A stretch of DNA of 64,000 bases from an uncultured Cedecea sp. (GCF_947498825.1 NZ_CANMLV010000008.1:1-64000), one strand, 5' to 3'; shown: positions 31,184 to 43,100, numbered from the stretch's first letter. Translations and numbers: made by a program. The notes: generated from the sequence alone by a model not told the origin.

Positions 31184-31352
31184 TATACACAAAATAATTC
31201 GAGTGACAGGACAAACGTTTACGTTTTGAACAACGCAAAGCGTTGGCCTGTGAGGACGAGAGACTGAATCCCGATGAGCTTACAAAAGCGAGTAATTCAG
31301 GTGAGTGAACGCAGCTAACCCACCTGTAACTTGCAGCATGTCAGGTATATAT
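31184..31352. repeat. ERIC element between hutG and hutC
   Basis: The element starts TATACACAAAATAATTCGAG and ends with AACTTGCAGCATGTCAGGTA. Its core TGAATCCCGATGAGCTTACA and the following AGTAATTCAGGTGAGTG match the ERIC core (GTGAATCCCCAGGAGCTTAC and GTGACTGGGGTGAGCG). At about 169 bp it is longer than the classic 127 bp, with an extra internal inverted segment near 31220-31250. Confidence 0.85.
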
Positions 31353-31412
31353 CCAAAATCATTCGAGTGGCTTGTAGGCGCACCTCACGCACACTAACTT
31401 GCAGCATATCCC
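31348..31412. repeat. Truncated second ERIC-like repeat
   Basis: Directly abutting the first element are another left end (TATCCAAAATCATTCGAGTG) and right end (AACTTGCAGCATATC) with most of the core missing, about 65 bp in all. It resembles an internally deleted copy fused to its neighbour and stops 20 bases from the hutG stop codon. Confidence 0.7.
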
Positions 31413-31431
31413 TGTTTTTAGAACTGGGAGC

Positions 31432-32385
31432 TTACCACCAGTGTAAAATTTGCCATGCCAGACGTGCTGCAACTTTTGCTCCTTGCCCTTCATGGTCGAA
31501 GGTAGGATTAAACTCCACCAGGTCGACGGCCTGCAACTTACCACTGTGACACAGCGGTTCGACTATCCGCAGTAGCAACATCAGCGGGATCCCAAGCGGC
31601 GCCGGTGCTGAGACTGCAGGCATTTCCCACGCGGGTAAGACATCAAGATCGACAGTCAGGTAGATGCGATCGTAACTGTCAATCACCCGGTAAATTTCCA
31701 GCAGCGCGCGCTCCCCCATAGTCTTCAATACGTCAAGATCCTCAATCACTGTGACATGACGATGCGCCGCCTCTTCCCACAGCGCTGCGGTATTTGCCGC
31801 CAGGCTTGCGCCTATGCAGGTATAGTGAAAACCACGCTGCTGCGCTTCGCAGTGCAGTGCCAACTGGCGGAAAGGTGTACCGGAACTGGCATGTGCTGCA
31901 TGACGTAAATCCAGATGAGCATCGAGATTAACAATACCAATGCGTTCGCCGGGAAACGCATTCAGCACTGCGGAGCCATGCCCAAACGCGGTTTCATGTC
32001 CCCCACCCAAAACCAGAGTGCGCATCCCGGCCTGCTGGCAGAGCAGTACTGCATCCTGGAGGGCCTGCTGCGCTGCCTCCAGCTTTTCTGGTTCCGCGCG
32101 AATGTTCCCCATCTCTACAAGCCGTTCATGACCACGATGGCTGGCCATATTTGCCAGCGCTTTACGCAGAATATCCGGGCCTTGTGCCGCACCAGCCCGC
32201 CCCTGATTGCGTTTCACCCCTTCGTCACATTCAAACCCCAATAATGCGATTTTTCCGCGATGGCTTTGCGGAGTAAAATCCCCCTCGTTGGTAATCGACT
32301 GAAACAGGCGCAATGCATTGGGAGCCTCGTGACTGTCATCACGTCCCTGCCAAAGTGAAGGGTCTACCGGATGCCAAAGATTCAT
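31432..32385 (-). CDS. hutG: Formimidoylglutamase
   Basis: HutG hydrolyses N-formimidoyl-L-glutamate to glutamate and formamide, the last step of this hut pathway type. The 317 residues are a ureohydrolase (arginase fold). The manganese-binding blocks are visible: [20 protein letters not shown] and [20 protein letters not shown]. Its ATG overlaps the hutI stop by four bases (hutIG operon). Confidence 0.95.
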   Translation of the reverse strand: MNLWHPVDPSLWQGRDDSHEAPNALRLFQSITNEGDFTPQSHRGKIALLGFECDEGVKRNQGRAGAAQGPDILRKALANMASHRGHERLVEMGNIRAEPEKLEAAQQALQDAVLLCQQAGMRTLVLGGGHETAFGHGSAVLNAFPGERIGIVNLDAHLDLRHAAHASSGTPFRQLALHCEAQQRGFHYTCIGASLAANTAALWEEAAHRHVTVIEDLDVLKTMGERALLEIYRVIDSYDRIYLTVDLDVLPAWEMPAVSAPAPLGIPLMLLLRIVEPLCHSGKLQAVDLVEFNPTFDHEGQGAKVAARLAWQILHWW

Positions 32386-33608
32386 GCTGTCACCTCACCA
32401 CGAAAAACGCGTTGCCAGAGCGGGTTACGCCCTGGTTCATAAACGATTTCGACCGGGTGCTGGGCATCCCAGACGACAAAATCGGCCACAAACCCAGCGG
32501 CCAGCTGACCATGAGAATCCTGGCGTCCCAGCGCCTTCGCGGCATGACGGGTCACCCCGGCCCAGGCTTCCTCCGGCGTCAGACCAAATTTCACGCAGGC
32601 CATGTTCATTGAGAGATGCAGGCTGGCGAACGGGCTGGTACCTGGATTGTAATCAGTGGCAACCGCCATCGGCACCTGCAGTTCGCGTAGCAAGGTAATC
32701 GGTGGTTTACGGGTTTCATTGAGGAAATAGAACGCGCCTGGAAGCAGTACCGCCACCGTGCCACCCTGCTTCATGGCGACGACGCCGTCGCGTTCAAGAT
32801 ATTCAATATGATCGGCAGACAGTCCCTGGTAATGACCAACCAATTGCGCGCCACCGAGGGATGAGAGCTGCTCCACGTGTCCCTTCACCGGGATACCAAG
32901 ATCGCAAGCGGTGCGGAATACGCGTTCCGTTTGCGCCGGACTAAAACCAACGTTCTCGCAGAAAACATCCACCGCTTCGAACAACCCCTTCTGCCATAGT
33001 GCCGGTAATATCCGGTCACAGACGAGGGAAATATATTCATCAGACCGGTCTTTATACTCTGGAGGAGTGGCATGGGCTGCAAGCAGCGTACGGCTCACCT
33101 CACAGGGATTCGCCTGTGCCAGCGCACCGGCAACCAGCAACATTTTCTCTTCGTTTTCAAGATCCAATCCATATCCGGACTTTATCTCAATAGTGGTCAC
33201 TCCTTCACGCATCAGTCGGTTAAGGCGCTCCTGAGCAAGCAACTGGAGCTGTTGTGCCGGACTCTCTCGGGTCGCCCGCACCGTCGAGTTAATGCCCCCG
33301 CCTGCTGCGCTGATTTGTTGGTATGACACTCCGTTTAGCCGTTGCTCCCACTCCTGTGCACGACTGCCGCCAAAAATAAGGTGTGTATGACAGTCGATAA
33401 GACCCGGCGTAATAAGCCTGCCGCCAGCATCGATGACGTGGGCTGCGCGGGGGGGAATATCTGCATCCGGAACGATGCCGCGGATATACCCACCCCGTAC
33501 GATAAGCGCATGATTGTCGAGCAGACCATAAGACTGCGGGCGTAACGGATCCAGCGTTGCCAGGCGAGCATTGCGCCAGATACGGTCTTCTGCGGTCAGT
33601 TCAGTCAT
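32382..33608 (-). CDS. hutI: Imidazolonepropionase
   Basis: HutI opens imidazolonepropionate to formimidoylglutamate. The 408 residues belong to the amidohydrolase superfamily. The metal-binding motif [15 protein letters not shown] lies near residue 75, the family block [14 protein letters not shown] follows, and the metal Asp is in [14 protein letters not shown]. It is the first gene of the locus, with a HutC-like operator 18-32 bases upstream of the start. Confidence 0.95.
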   Translation of the reverse strand: MTELTAEDRIWRNARLATLDPLRPQSYGLLDNHALIVRGGYIRGIVPDADIPPRAAHVIDAGGRLITPGLIDCHTHLIFGGSRAQEWEQRLNGVSYQQISAAGGGINSTVRATRESPAQQLQLLAQERLNRLMREGVTTIEIKSGYGLDLENEEKMLLVAGALAQANPCEVSRTLLAAHATPPEYKDRSDEYISLVCDRILPALWQKGLFEAVDVFCENVGFSPAQTERVFRTACDLGIPVKGHVEQLSSLGGAQLVGHYQGLSADHIEYLERDGVVAMKQGGTVAVLLPGAFYFLNETRKPPITLLRELQVPMAVATDYNPGTSPFASLHLSMNMACVKFGLTPEEAWAGVTRHAAKALGRQDSHGQLAAGFVADFVVWDAQHPVEIVYEPGRNPLWQRVFRGEVTA

Positions 33609-33625
33609 AATGTTTACTTGTCATG

Positions 33626-33640
33626 GGTTGTATAGACATT
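33626..33640. promoter_or_regulatory. HutC operator upstream of hutIG
   Basis: GGTTGTATAGACATT shares the core GGTTGTATAGACA with the site in front of hutU. It lies just upstream of hutI, so both hut operons look to be under HutC control. Confidence 0.78.
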
Positions 33641-33945
33641 TATTTTCATTACAGGATACTTGTCAATAAAGGCCTGTATAAATGTTGATTTTTTGTGACT
33701 TTCAACCTCATTTCGTTCCTCCTCAGACTAACGAAGAGGTGTTCATTTAGTTCAAACAGAAAAGATTATGCGCAGGGTCGGCACTCAGTTTAAGGTTGAT
33801 TCAGTGGAGTTTAACGACAAACAAGGCCATATCCCGATGCTGATACACTTGCAGCAAAAGGCATGGGAGCCTTTTAAATGGGGGATTGTTGTAGAGTGAG
33901 TTCTCTGAAGATAAAGGCCAGTGCGTTAATAGCCCTGACCTTTTG
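33641..33945. other. hutI upstream region with an orphan 43-codon frame
   Basis: Besides the hutI promoter, the plus strand carries a frame at 33768-33899 encoding 43 residues (ending HLQQKAWEPFKWGIVVE). Its composition looks protein-like and the frame is open upstream to 33732, but no ribosome binding site is clear and I do not recognise the family. It may be the end of a lost gene at this insertion site. Confidence 0.35.
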
Positions 33946-33979
33946 ACATAAAATCTGAGGAGGAAACAGGTTTCCTCCT
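33946..33979 (-). terminator. Terminator of the secM-secA operon
   Basis: AGGAGGAA and TTCCTCCT pair around a 6-base loop (33958-33979), followed on the minus strand by CAGATTTTATG. It lies 48 bases after the secA stop, where E. coli continues into mutT. Confidence 0.8.
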
Positions 33980-34026
33980 GCATTTACTCCACCTTGCAAT
34001 GCGTATACGCACGACAGCAAGAAGGA

Positions 34027-36732
34027 TTAGCTTAAACGACCATGACACTGTTTGTATTTCTTACCGGAACCACAAGGGCACGGATCGTTACGACCGACTT
34101 TACGCGCACCTTGCTCCGCCGCCAGGGATTGTGCAGCCTGGGTGTCGTCATCAACATGACTCAGTTGCTGCATGCGGGACAAGCGTTCAGCCTCTTCACG
34201 ACGCTGTTCTTCCATCGCCTGAACTTCTTCTGGCAGACGTACCTGAACTTTACTTAACGTACTGATCACTTCGTACTTCAGCGATTCCAGCATTGCACTA
34301 AACATTGAGAAAGACTCGCGCTTGTATTCCTGCTTAGGATCTTTTTGCGCATAACCACGTAAGTGAATACCTTGACGTAAATAATCCATCGCGGCCAAGT
34401 GCTCTTTCCACAAGGAGTCCAGCGTTTGCAACATCACGCCTTTCTCAAAGTGGCGCATCGCTTCTGCACCCACAACCTCTTCTTTACTTTGATACAGTTC
34501 CTGCGCCTGCTGATGAATACGTTCACGCAACGTTTCTTCATGCAATTCAGGTTCTTTATCCAGCCACTCTTTAATCGGCAGATCAAGATCGAAGTCATTT
34601 TTCAGACGCTCTTGCAGGCCTTCAATATCCCACATTTCTTCCAGTGACTGCGGTGGAACATAGGAATCGATAGTGGCTTTAAACACATCGTCACGGATGC
34701 TGTTGATGGTTTCGCTCACATCCGAAACGTCCAGCAATTCGTTACGCTGTGTATAAATAGCACGGCGCTGATCGCTGGCAACATCATCATATTCCAGCAG
34801 TTGTTTACGAATATCAAAGTTACGGCTTTCAACTTTACGCTGAGCATTCGCAATCGCTTTAGTCACCCATGGGTGCTCAATCGCTTCGCCTGGTTTCATG
34901 CCTAATTTACGCATCATACCTGATACGCGATCTGAGGCGAAAATACGCATCAGAGCATCTTCCATGGAAAGGTAGAAGCGAGAAGAACCGGCATCACCCT
35001 GACGACCCGCACGACCACGTAGCTGGTTATCAATACGGCGTGATTCATGACGCTCAGTACCAATAATATGCAAGCCACCAGAAGCCAGCACCGCATCGTG
35101 ACGCACTTTCCAGTCAGCTTTAATTTGCTCAATTTGTTCTGGAGTCGGTGAGTCAAGCAGGGCAACTTCAGCCTGCCAGCTACCGCCCAGCATAATATCA
35201 GTACCACGACCCGCCATGTTTGTGGCAATGGTCACCGTACCCGGATAACCGGCATGAGCGATAATTGCGGCTTCGTTGGCGTGGAATTTTGCGTTCAGAA
35301 CGTTATGTTTGATGCCTGCTTTCGTCAGTTCCTGAGAGACAACTTCAGATTTTTCAATCGAAATGGTACCCACCAGTGACGGCTGCCCGTTAGCAGTACG
35401 CTCTTTGATATCTTCGATAATCGCGGTAATTTTATCCGCCTCAGTCATATAGACCAAGTCAGGCATATCTTTACGGATCATCGGACGGTTGGTTGGTACC
35501 ACGATGGTATCTAGCTTGTAAATAGAGCTAAATTCAAATGCTTCGGTATCAGCAGTACCTGTCATCCCAGCCAGTTTTTGGTACAAACGGAAGTAGTTCT
35601 GGAAGGTAATAGAAGCCAGTGTCTGGTTCTCATTTTGGATCTCAACACCTTCTTTGGCTTCTACTGCCTGATGCAGACCGTCAGACCAGCGACGTCCTGC
35701 CATAGTACGGCCGGTGTGCTCATCAACAATGATGACTTCACCGTCTTTAACGATATAGTCAACATCGCGAGTAAACAGCGCATGGGCGCGCAGCGCTGCG
35801 GTCACGTGGTGCATCAGCATAATATTGGTTGGGGAGTATAAGGACTCGCCTTCCTCCATAATGCCTTGTTTTACCAGTAACTCTTCAATGATTATCAGAC
35901 CACGTTCAGTCAAATGCACCTGACGTGACTTTTCGTCAACCGAGAAGTGACCTTCGCCTTTAAAGGTATCAGAGTCTTCTTTTTCCTGACGAATCAGATT
36001 CGGGATAATTTTATCGACTTTTTTATAGAGTTCGGAGCTGTCTTCAGCCGGACCAGAGATAATAAGCGGCGTACGCGCTTCATCAATCAGAATGGAGTCG
36101 ACTTCATCCACCAGCGCATAGTTAAGTTTACGCTGCACACGATCTTCAGGACTGAATGCCATGTTATCGCGCAGGTAGTCAAAACCATATTCGTTGTTGG
36201 TGCCGTAAGTAATATCAGCGGCATAAGCTTCACGTTTTGCCGGAGCAGGCATGTTTGGTAAGTTGATACCCACGCTCAGACCTAAGAATTCAAATAACGG
36301 ACGGTTATTTTCGGCATCACGCTGTGCAAGGTAGTCGTTCACGGTAACCACATGCACCCCTTTACCGGTCAGACCGTTCAGGTAAGCAGGCAGGGTTGCG
36401 GTCAGGGTTTTACCTTCACCTGTACGCATTTCCGCGATACAGCGCTCATTCAATACCATGCCGCCGAGTAACTGCACATCAAAGTGACGCATACCAAATA
36501 CGCGTTTACTGGCTTCACGTACCACGGCAAAAGCTTCTGGTAACAAACTGTCCAGGGTTTCGCCTTTCTCCAGACGCCCACGGAATTCATCCGTTTTCGC
36601 TTTCAGCTCTTCGTCTGACAGCTTTTCCATTGCGGGTTCCATGCCATTGATGACACCTACCAGCTTACGCATGCGGCGCAGAGTACGATCGTTACGACTG
36701 CCAAAAACTTTGGTTAATAATTTGGTTAACAT
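34027..36732 (-). CDS. secA: Protein translocase ATPase SecA
   Basis: SecA drives preproteins through SecYEG at the inner membrane. The 901 residues are the E. coli length. Walker A ([11 protein letters not shown], about 102-112), [15 protein letters not shown] (Walker B), the preprotein-binding insertion, [13 protein letters not shown] and the [11 protein letters not shown] motif of helicase domain 2 all appear. The C-terminal zinc peptide [14 protein letters not shown] is intact. The gene follows secM by 64 bases. Confidence 0.97.
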   Translation of the reverse strand: MLTKLLTKVFGSRNDRTLRRMRKLVGVINGMEPAMEKLSDEELKAKTDEFRGRLEKGETLDSLLPEAFAVVREASKRVFGMRHFDVQLLGGMVLNERCIAEMRTGEGKTLTATLPAYLNGLTGKGVHVVTVNDYLAQRDAENNRPLFEFLGLSVGINLPNMPAPAKREAYAADITYGTNNEYGFDYLRDNMAFSPEDRVQRKLNYALVDEVDSILIDEARTPLIISGPAEDSSELYKKVDKIIPNLIRQEKEDSDTFKGEGHFSVDEKSRQVHLTERGLIIIEELLVKQGIMEEGESLYSPTNIMLMHHVTAALRAHALFTRDVDYIVKDGEVIIVDEHTGRTMAGRRWSDGLHQAVEAKEGVEIQNENQTLASITFQNYFRLYQKLAGMTGTADTEAFEFSSIYKLDTIVVPTNRPMIRKDMPDLVYMTEADKITAIIEDIKERTANGQPSLVGTISIEKSEVVSQELTKAGIKHNVLNAKFHANEAAIIAHAGYPGTVTIATNMAGRGTDIMLGGSWQAEVALLDSPTPEQIEQIKADWKVRHDAVLASGGLHIIGTERHESRRIDNQLRGRAGRQGDAGSSRFYLSMEDALMRIFASDRVSGMMRKLGMKPGEAIEHPWVTKAIANAQRKVESRNFDIRKQLLEYDDVASDQRRAIYTQRNELLDVSDVSETINSIRDDVFKATIDSYVPPQSLEEMWDIEGLQERLKNDFDLDLPIKEWLDKEPELHEETLRERIHQQAQELYQSKEEVVGAEAMRHFEKGVMLQTLDSLWKEHLAAMDYLRQGIHLRGYAQKDPKQEYKRESFSMFSAMLESLKYEVISTLSKVQVRLPEEVQAMEEQRREEAERLSRMQQLSHVDDDTQAAQSLAAEQGARKVGRNDPCPCGSGKKYKQCHGRLS

Positions 36733-36796
36733 AATAAATTCTCAAATACTTCCGTCTTTACGGGTAATAAATTAATGTCTCATTAAAGGTGATAAA

Positions 36797-37303
36797 TTAA
36801 CCCAGGCGGAAGGGACCGGCACGAATGCCTTGCTGCTGTCGGATCCAGACTACGGTATTAAAAATTTCCGATTCTGGTGCAGCCTGTAATGCTACATGGC
36901 GCACTATCGCAGGAGGCTTACCTTCCTGGGTCAACAGTACGCTGAGAGAATTGAGTAAAGCAGAGTGCTCGGCCTTAAGCGGCTCGTGATCATCTGCTAT
37001 CGACAGCGCCTGCGGCACCATCGCAAACGAAAGATGGCGAATAACGGTACGAATAGCATGCTGATGCCAGTAATCAACGCTGAATGATGTGCGTCTGGTA
37101 TTCTCTTGCAACAGATTAAGGCTATCAAACCTCACCTGACGGGCAGTATTATGGCCTGTCGTTGACGTGGCGGTAGATACTCCAGGTTCGGTATTACCGC
37201 TGAGCGCAGGCAAGCCGAGTCCCGCCGCCACCATTCCCAACAGGAGGTGCGGCCAGAAATAACGTCTACCAAATTGTCGCCAACGATTTAGAATAGTTAT
37301 CAC
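36797..37303 (-). CDS. secM: Secretion monitor SecM
   Basis: SecM is a secreted arrest peptide: stalling of its translation exposes the secA ribosome binding site when secretion is slow. The 168 residues have a long signal sequence (RWRQFGRRYFWPHLLLGMVA). Near the C-terminus is the arrest motif FNTVVWIRQQQGIRAGP (148-164), which keeps all residues of FxxxxWIxxxxGIRAGP; the Pro of the E. coli FSTPVWI segment is Val here. The start is GTG at 37303, as in E. coli. secM is divergent from the DUF721 gene with only 24 bases between. Confidence 0.93.
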   Translation of the reverse strand: MITILNRWRQFGRRYFWPHLLLGMVAAGLGLPALSGNTEPGVSTATSTTGHNTARQVRFDSLNLLQENTRRTSFSVDYWHQHAIRTVIRHLSFAMVPQALSIADDHEPLKAEHSALLNSLSVLLTQEGKPPAIVRHVALQAAPESEIFNTVVWIRQQQGIRAGPFRLG

Positions 37304-37327
37304 TTATTTCCGCCGGAGGTTTAATAC

Positions 37328-37843
37328 ATGCGCGACAGTCGCCCGCAATCCCTGGATAATTTGTTAGACGATAGCGGCAAGGAAAGCATGCTGCAAAATA
37401 TCCAGCAACGTGCTGTAGCCCTGCTACGTCTGAATCGTGCAGTACAAGGTATTTTACCTGCGCAACTGCACCCCTGGTGTCGGGTTGCCAACTTTCGTCA
37501 GGGTATTCTGGTCATCGAAACTGCAAATGCCAGCTGGTTGATGCGCCTGCGTTACGAACAGCCCGCCCTACTCAGCGCATTACGCGCACAAATATTACCA
37601 TCATTGACATCAATCGACATCAGGATTAATCCATCACTGGCGGGAAAAAAGGTTGAAATAGTACAAGAAAACAACACTCAGACCAATAACGTGAAATATA
37701 CCGTTAATCGTCAGCTAAGTGAACAGAGTGCAGATACGTTGCTTGAAGTGGCAAAACGGAGCCCGGAGAAGCTAAAAAAAGCGATAGAACGACTGGCTTC
37801 CCTGGCCGGAGAGAGTGCCAGTAAAACCAGTCGTAATCGATAA
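37328..37843 (+). CDS. DUF721 (DciA-like) protein
   Basis: The 171-residue protein has a DUF721 domain at about residues 20-110 (LLRLNRAVQGILPAQLHPWCRVANFRQGILVIETANASW, given as separate motifs RLNRAVQGILP and WCRVANFRQGIL). A charged, probably disordered C-terminal part follows. In many bacteria DUF721 proteins of the DciA family load the replicative helicase; enteric bacteria use DnaC instead, so the role here is unclear. A strong GGAGGT precedes the ATG. It is convergent with lpxC nine bases away. Confidence 0.8.
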   Translation: MRDSRPQSLDNLLDDSGKESMLQNIQQRAVALLRLNRAVQGILPAQLHPWCRVANFRQGILVIETANASWLMRLRYEQPALLSALRAQILPSLTSIDIRINPSLAGKKVEIVQENNTQTNNVKYTVNRQLSEQSADTLLEVAKRSPEKLKKAIERLASLAGESASKTSRNR

Positions 37844-37851
37844 CTTAAATG

Positions 37852-38811
<960 letters not shown>

Positions 38812-38870
38812 TTACAAACGGGATGCTACTTTAGCACAAAGAGCGAATTATCCCAAATTCCGGTTTATTC

Positions 38871-40022
38871 CTAGTCAGCTTGTTTGCGTAAAAAAGCTGG
38901 AATATCGAGATAATCGGGTTCTTTCGCCGTCTGAGGTGTATTGTCATTGACAACTTTACTCACCGGCTTTTGCTCTTGTGTTAATGGTGCCATACCGTGC
39001 TGCTGATAGCGATCCATAATAGGCTGCTGAGTCTGTTTATTGGTTACCAGGGTAATTTCCGGACGTTTGTCCATACCAATACCGGTTGCCACAACGGTCA
39101 CACGCAGTTCGTCATTCATATCCGGGTCAAGTGACGTTCCGATAACCACTGTTGCGTTATCAGAAGCAAAGGCACGGATAGTATTCCCGACCGTTTCAAA
39201 CTCATCCAGACGTAAATCGAAGCCCGCTGTGATGTTAACCAGCACACCACGCGCACCAGACAAATCGATATCTTCCAGTAATGGGCTGGATATCGCCATT
39301 TCAGCTGCTTCTTCTGCACGATCTTCACCGCGCGCAACGCCGGAGCCCATCATGGCATAACCCATTTCGGACATCACAGTACGTACGTCAGCAAAGTCAA
39401 CGTTCATCAGACCAGGACGGGTTATCAGTTCAGCAATACCCTGAACTGCACCTTTCAGCACGTCATTGGCTGCACCAAAAGCATCCAGTAACGAGATCCC
39501 ACGGCCCAAGACTTTAAGCAGCTTGTCATTCGGAATAGTGATTAGAGAGTCAACATGCTTGGAAAGTTCCGCAATGCCCTGCTCTGCGAATAACATACGC
39601 TTCTTGCCTTCAAAATTGAAAGGCTTGGTCACAACGGCTACGGTAAGAATACCTAAATCTTTTGCCACTTCAGCAACCACAGGAGCAGCACCGGTTCCAG
39701 TACCACCGCCCATGCCTGCGGCAATAAAGACCATATCAGCACCGTCCAGTGCAGCACGTAGTGCTTCACGGTCTTCGTCCGCAGCATTGCGACCGACTTC
39801 AGGATTCGCACCGGCACCCAGACCTTTGGTAATTCCATTACCTATTTGTATAGTCTGTCCTACTGCGGTTTTACGTAATGCCTGGGCATCGGTATTTACC
39901 GCGAAGAATTCAACGCCTTCGATGCGCTCGCGCACCATGTGTTCAACGGCATTACCGCCGCCGCCGCCGACGCCGATGACTTTAATCACCGCATCGTTGG
40001 TCAGTTCCATAGGTTCAAACAT
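38871..40022 (-). CDS. ftsZ: Cell division GTPase FtsZ
   Basis: FtsZ polymerises into the Z ring. The 383 residues are the E. coli length. The tubulin signature GGGTGTG is at 105-111, the synergy loop [15 protein letters not shown] is complete, and the C-terminal peptide [14 protein letters not shown], which binds FtsA, ZipA and ZapD, is intact. It lies 63 bases after ftsA. Confidence 0.98.
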   Translation of the reverse strand: MFEPMELTNDAVIKVIGVGGGGGNAVEHMVRERIEGVEFFAVNTDAQALRKTAVGQTIQIGNGITKGLGAGANPEVGRNAADEDREALRAALDGADMVFIAAGMGGGTGTGAAPVVAEVAKDLGILTVAVVTKPFNFEGKKRMLFAEQGIAELSKHVDSLITIPNDKLLKVLGRGISLLDAFGAANDVLKGAVQGIAELITRPGLMNVDFADVRTVMSEMGYAMMGSGVARGEDRAEEAAEMAISSPLLEDIDLSGARGVLVNITAGFDLRLDEFETVGNTIRAFASDNATVVIGTSLDPDMNDELRVTVVATGIGMDKRPEITLVTNKQTQQPIMDRYQQHGMAPLTQEQKPVSKVVNDNTPQTAKEPDYLDIPAFLRKQAD

Positions 40023-40085
40023 AATTTCTCTCCGTTTACGCCTGTTGCCTGAGGCCGGTAAATCACAACGGCCTCTTACAAAAAA

Positions 40086-41342
40086 TTAAAACTCTTTTCT
40101 CAACCAGCCGTTAAGGCGTTTAAACCACGAGCCAACTGAGGTCCTTTTCTCTACTTCAGCCTCACCACTGAGATGCGATTCTTTACCATAGTGCAGCAAT
40201 CCTACTGCTGTTGAGTAGTAGGACTCCTGGGCATAATCGGTCAGACCAGTAATATTTAATGGCTGTCCGATACGCACCTGTGTATGAAATACACGCTGAG
40301 CACAAGCGGCCAAGCCTTCAATTTGTGCAGCACCACCAGTAAGCACAATACCGGCGGCCAGGTGATGTTTCACCCCTTGCTGACGAAGCTGTTCTTGCAA
40401 CTGTAAAAGCTCTTCATTCACCAGGTTGAGAAGCTCGGTATAACGCGGCTCAATAACCTCAGCTAATGTTTGTCGCTGTAAGCTGCGGGGTGGACGTCCA
40501 CCTACGCTGGGTACTTCGACATTTTCATCTTTTCCGACAATGGAACCTAACGCACAGCCATGACGGACTTTAATGGCTTCGGCATCACTCGGTGGTGTTC
40601 CGAAAGCATAAGCGATATCGCTGGTTACTACGTTACCTGCATAGGGAATCACTTTAGTATGGCGCAATGCACCACCCGTATATACCGCCATATCCATGGT
40701 CCCGCCGCCAATATCAACAACACAGACGCCAAGTTCACGCTCGTCTTCGGTTAACACTGCATAGCTTGCAGCCAGACCGGCAAAAATAAGTTGGTCAACT
40801 TTCAGACCACAACGTTCCACTGCTTTTACAATGTTTTTTGCCATATCATTATGGCAGGTAATCAGATGTACTTTGGCCTGCATACGTACGCCAGACAGAC
40901 CCACGGGATTTTTAATGCCTTCCTGATAATCAATCGCGTATTCTTGTGGGATCACATGCAAAACGCGATGCTCATCCCTGACGCGGACTGATTTGGCTGT
41001 ATGGACGACATTTTCAACATCTTCCTGAGTCACTTCTTCTTCCGAGATGGGCACCATGCCTATCTCATTCTGACAGCTAATGTGTTTTCCTGATAGCGCA
41101 AGGTAAACTGAAGAAATCTGGCAATCCGCCATCAGCTCAGCCTGATCAATCGCACGCTGTACACATTTTACCACTGACTCGAGATCGTTTACGCCACCCT
41201 TGTCCATTCCGCGTGAGGGGCAACTCCCCACACCGATAATGTTAACTACACCGTCAGGCAGAACTTCCCCTACTAAAGCGGCAACTTTGGCTGTGCCAAT
41301 CTCCAGTCCCACTACCAGTTTTCTGTCCGTCGCCTTGATCAT
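40086..41342 (-). CDS. ftsA: Cell division protein FtsA
   Basis: FtsA is an actin-like ATPase that tethers FtsZ to the membrane. The 418 residues show the phosphate motifs GLEIGTAKVAALVGE and VVDIGGGTMDMAVYTGG, the 1C domain, and a C-terminal amphipathic helix (WFKRLNGWLRKEF) that inserts into the membrane. It starts two bases after ftsQ. Confidence 0.97.
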   Translation of the reverse strand: MIKATDRKLVVGLEIGTAKVAALVGEVLPDGVVNIIGVGSCPSRGMDKGGVNDLESVVKCVQRAIDQAELMADCQISSVYLALSGKHISCQNEIGMVPISEEEVTQEDVENVVHTAKSVRVRDEHRVLHVIPQEYAIDYQEGIKNPVGLSGVRMQAKVHLITCHNDMAKNIVKAVERCGLKVDQLIFAGLAASYAVLTEDERELGVCVVDIGGGTMDMAVYTGGALRHTKVIPYAGNVVTSDIAYAFGTPPSDAEAIKVRHGCALGSIVGKDENVEVPSVGGRPPRSLQRQTLAEVIEPRYTELLNLVNEELLQLQEQLRQQGVKHHLAAGIVLTGGAAQIEGLAACAQRVFHTQVRIGQPLNITGLTDYAQESYYSTAVGLLHYGKESHLSGEAEVEKRTSVGSWFKRLNGWLRKEF

Positions 41343-41344
41343 TA

Positions 41345-42178
41345 TTATTCTACCTGTGCCTGATTCTGTTGCTTGTCCAAATTAGGATCCGGGTCCGGAA
41401 GTGCCTCCCATCCGACCGCTGCACCTGAGTCATAACGCAAATCAACGTAGGTTATCTTTTTGTTATCCGTCTGCGCCTGTTGCTCAAGCAGTGGGTAGAG
41501 TTCAACAAAACGCGCTAAACGTTTCATTGTTTCTCCCCGACCAAGATTAAGTTGTATGCCATTATTTAACGTCAACTGCCAGGAACGACGCGCCGTCATG
41601 GCGACAGCTTTCAAGGTAAAGTTATCTTTTGCCAGGACACTGCCCATATCCCGGTAACCTTGTAGTACTTCATTTTCGCTCCCTTCCGGGCCCGATAACT
41701 TCGGTAAATTCTGCTGTCCGTTATTACGAGCGGCCGGGACGCTAAACGCATTACCTTGCATGTCGATCATATTCTGATCATTCCAACGTGCAATGGGCAC
41801 AAATTCAACCAGATGAATCTTTAATTTATCAGGCCATTGCTTTCTTACACTAGCCTGTTTTATCCAGGGTAAACGTTCTATCTGCTGCTGAATAATATTG
41901 ACATCCTGAGTCATAAAAGTACCAGGAGGCCCCAATGACAAAATAGACTGCCTGATATCATCATTACGCGTGTAGTGTCGCTCTCCAGTGACGACCAGCT
42001 TCGAAAGTGGTAATCGCTGGGCATCCTCCATCCAGTTCACCACCATAAAAGTCCCGACAATAATCGTCAGTAACACAATACACAGAAAAATAATTCCCGC
42101 CAGGCGCGAACCGTTACTGTGACGTGGACCGTGACCTTCTTCTGGTCGCTGACGCGAATTCAGTGCAGCCTGCGACAT
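41345..42178 (-). CDS. ftsQ: Cell division protein FtsQ
   Basis: FtsQ is a bitopic protein linking early and late division proteins through FtsL and FtsB. The 277 residues have a short cytoplasmic segment, one membrane helix ([21 protein letters not shown] region, about 27-47), a POTRA domain starting at [16 protein letters not shown], and the beta domain. The C-terminal tail ([16 protein letters not shown]) is polar and variable. One base separates it from ddlB. Confidence 0.95.
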   Translation of the reverse strand: MSQAALNSRQRPEEGHGPRHSNGSRLAGIIFLCIVLLTIIVGTFMVVNWMEDAQRLPLSKLVVTGERHYTRNDDIRQSILSLGPPGTFMTQDVNIIQQQIERLPWIKQASVRKQWPDKLKIHLVEFVPIARWNDQNMIDMQGNAFSVPAARNNGQQNLPKLSGPEGSENEVLQGYRDMGSVLAKDNFTLKAVAMTARRSWQLTLNNGIQLNLGRGETMKRLARFVELYPLLEQQAQTDNKKITYVDLRYDSGAAVGWEALPDPDPNLDKQQNQAQVE

Positions 42179-42179
42179 A

Positions 42180-43100
42180 TCAATCAGCCAGCGCCAGAAT
42201 ACGAACCACCAGCTCCGAGAAGGTTATTCCTGCCTGTCGTGCAGCCATTGGTACCAGGCTATGGCTCGTCATCCCTGGAGAGGTATTGACCTCCAACAGA
42301 TAAAATTGACCGTCACTGTCCTGCATTACGTCCACGCGTCCCCAGCCACTGCATCCTAAAACATTCCAGGCTTGTAAAACCAAGTTCTGTAACTCTTGTT
42401 CTTTTTGTACACTTAAACCGGTCGGACATAAATATTTTGTCTGATCGGATATATACTTAGCATTATAATCGTAGAAGATTCCTGCCGGTTGAATACATAT
42501 TGGAGGTAAAATATTATTTCCCAGTACCGCAACGGTATATTCAGGTCCGCTTAACCACTTTTCAATCAGCACTTCAACGTCATGCTTAAAGGCTTGTGTT
42601 AGAGCTTCAGCCAGCGCGTCAAGGCTATCGACTTTTGACATACCAACACTTGAGCCTTCGCGGTTAGGTTTCACAATAACCGGTAAACCTAAAGCCTTAA
42701 TACTACTCAATTGGGCATCAGTAAGCTCTTGACTCCACTCATCACGACGTACTGTTACCCCGGCAGCTACCGGAAGCCCAGCCCCCTGCCACAGCAGTTT
42801 GGTACGCAGTTTATCCATGGTGATGGCCGAAGCCATCACACCACTTCCGGTATAAGGGATCTGCATCATCTCCAGTAATCCCTGAAGAGTGCCGTCTTCG
42901 CCGCCACGACCATGTAGAGCGATAAAGACTCTATCAAATCCCAATGCTTTTAATTCTGTCACCGGACGTGACTGTGGGTCAAAAGCCACGGCATCAATAC
43001 CCGCTTCCCTCAGACCCGCCAGAACCGCTTTGCCGGACTCCAGAGAGACCTCACGTTCAGCAGAAGAACCACCTGACAGCACCGCTATTTTATCAGCCAT
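42180..43100 (-). CDS. ddlB: D-alanine--D-alanine ligase B
   Basis: DdlB joins two D-alanines with ATP for the peptidoglycan stem. The 306 residues match E. coli DdlB. The ATP-grasp features are [51 protein letters not shown] and [15 protein letters not shown] start at 43100 ([11 protein letters not shown]) behind GAGGATG; the upstream extension is not conserved. The start lies inside the murC end (8-base overlap). Confidence 0.96.
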   Translation of the reverse strand: MADKIAVLSGGSSAEREVSLESGKAVLAGLREAGIDAVAFDPQSRPVTELKALGFDRVFIALHGRGGEDGTLQGLLEMMQIPYTGSGVMASAITMDKLRTKLLWQGAGLPVAAGVTVRRDEWSQELTDAQLSSIKALGLPVIVKPNREGSSVGMSKVDSLDALAEALTQAFKHDVEVLIEKWLSGPEYTVAVLGNNILPPICIQPAGIFYDYNAKYISDQTKYLCPTGLSVQKEQELQNLVLQAWNVLGCSGWGRVDVMQDSDGQFYLLEVNTSPGMTSHSLVPMAARQAGITFSELVVRILALAD

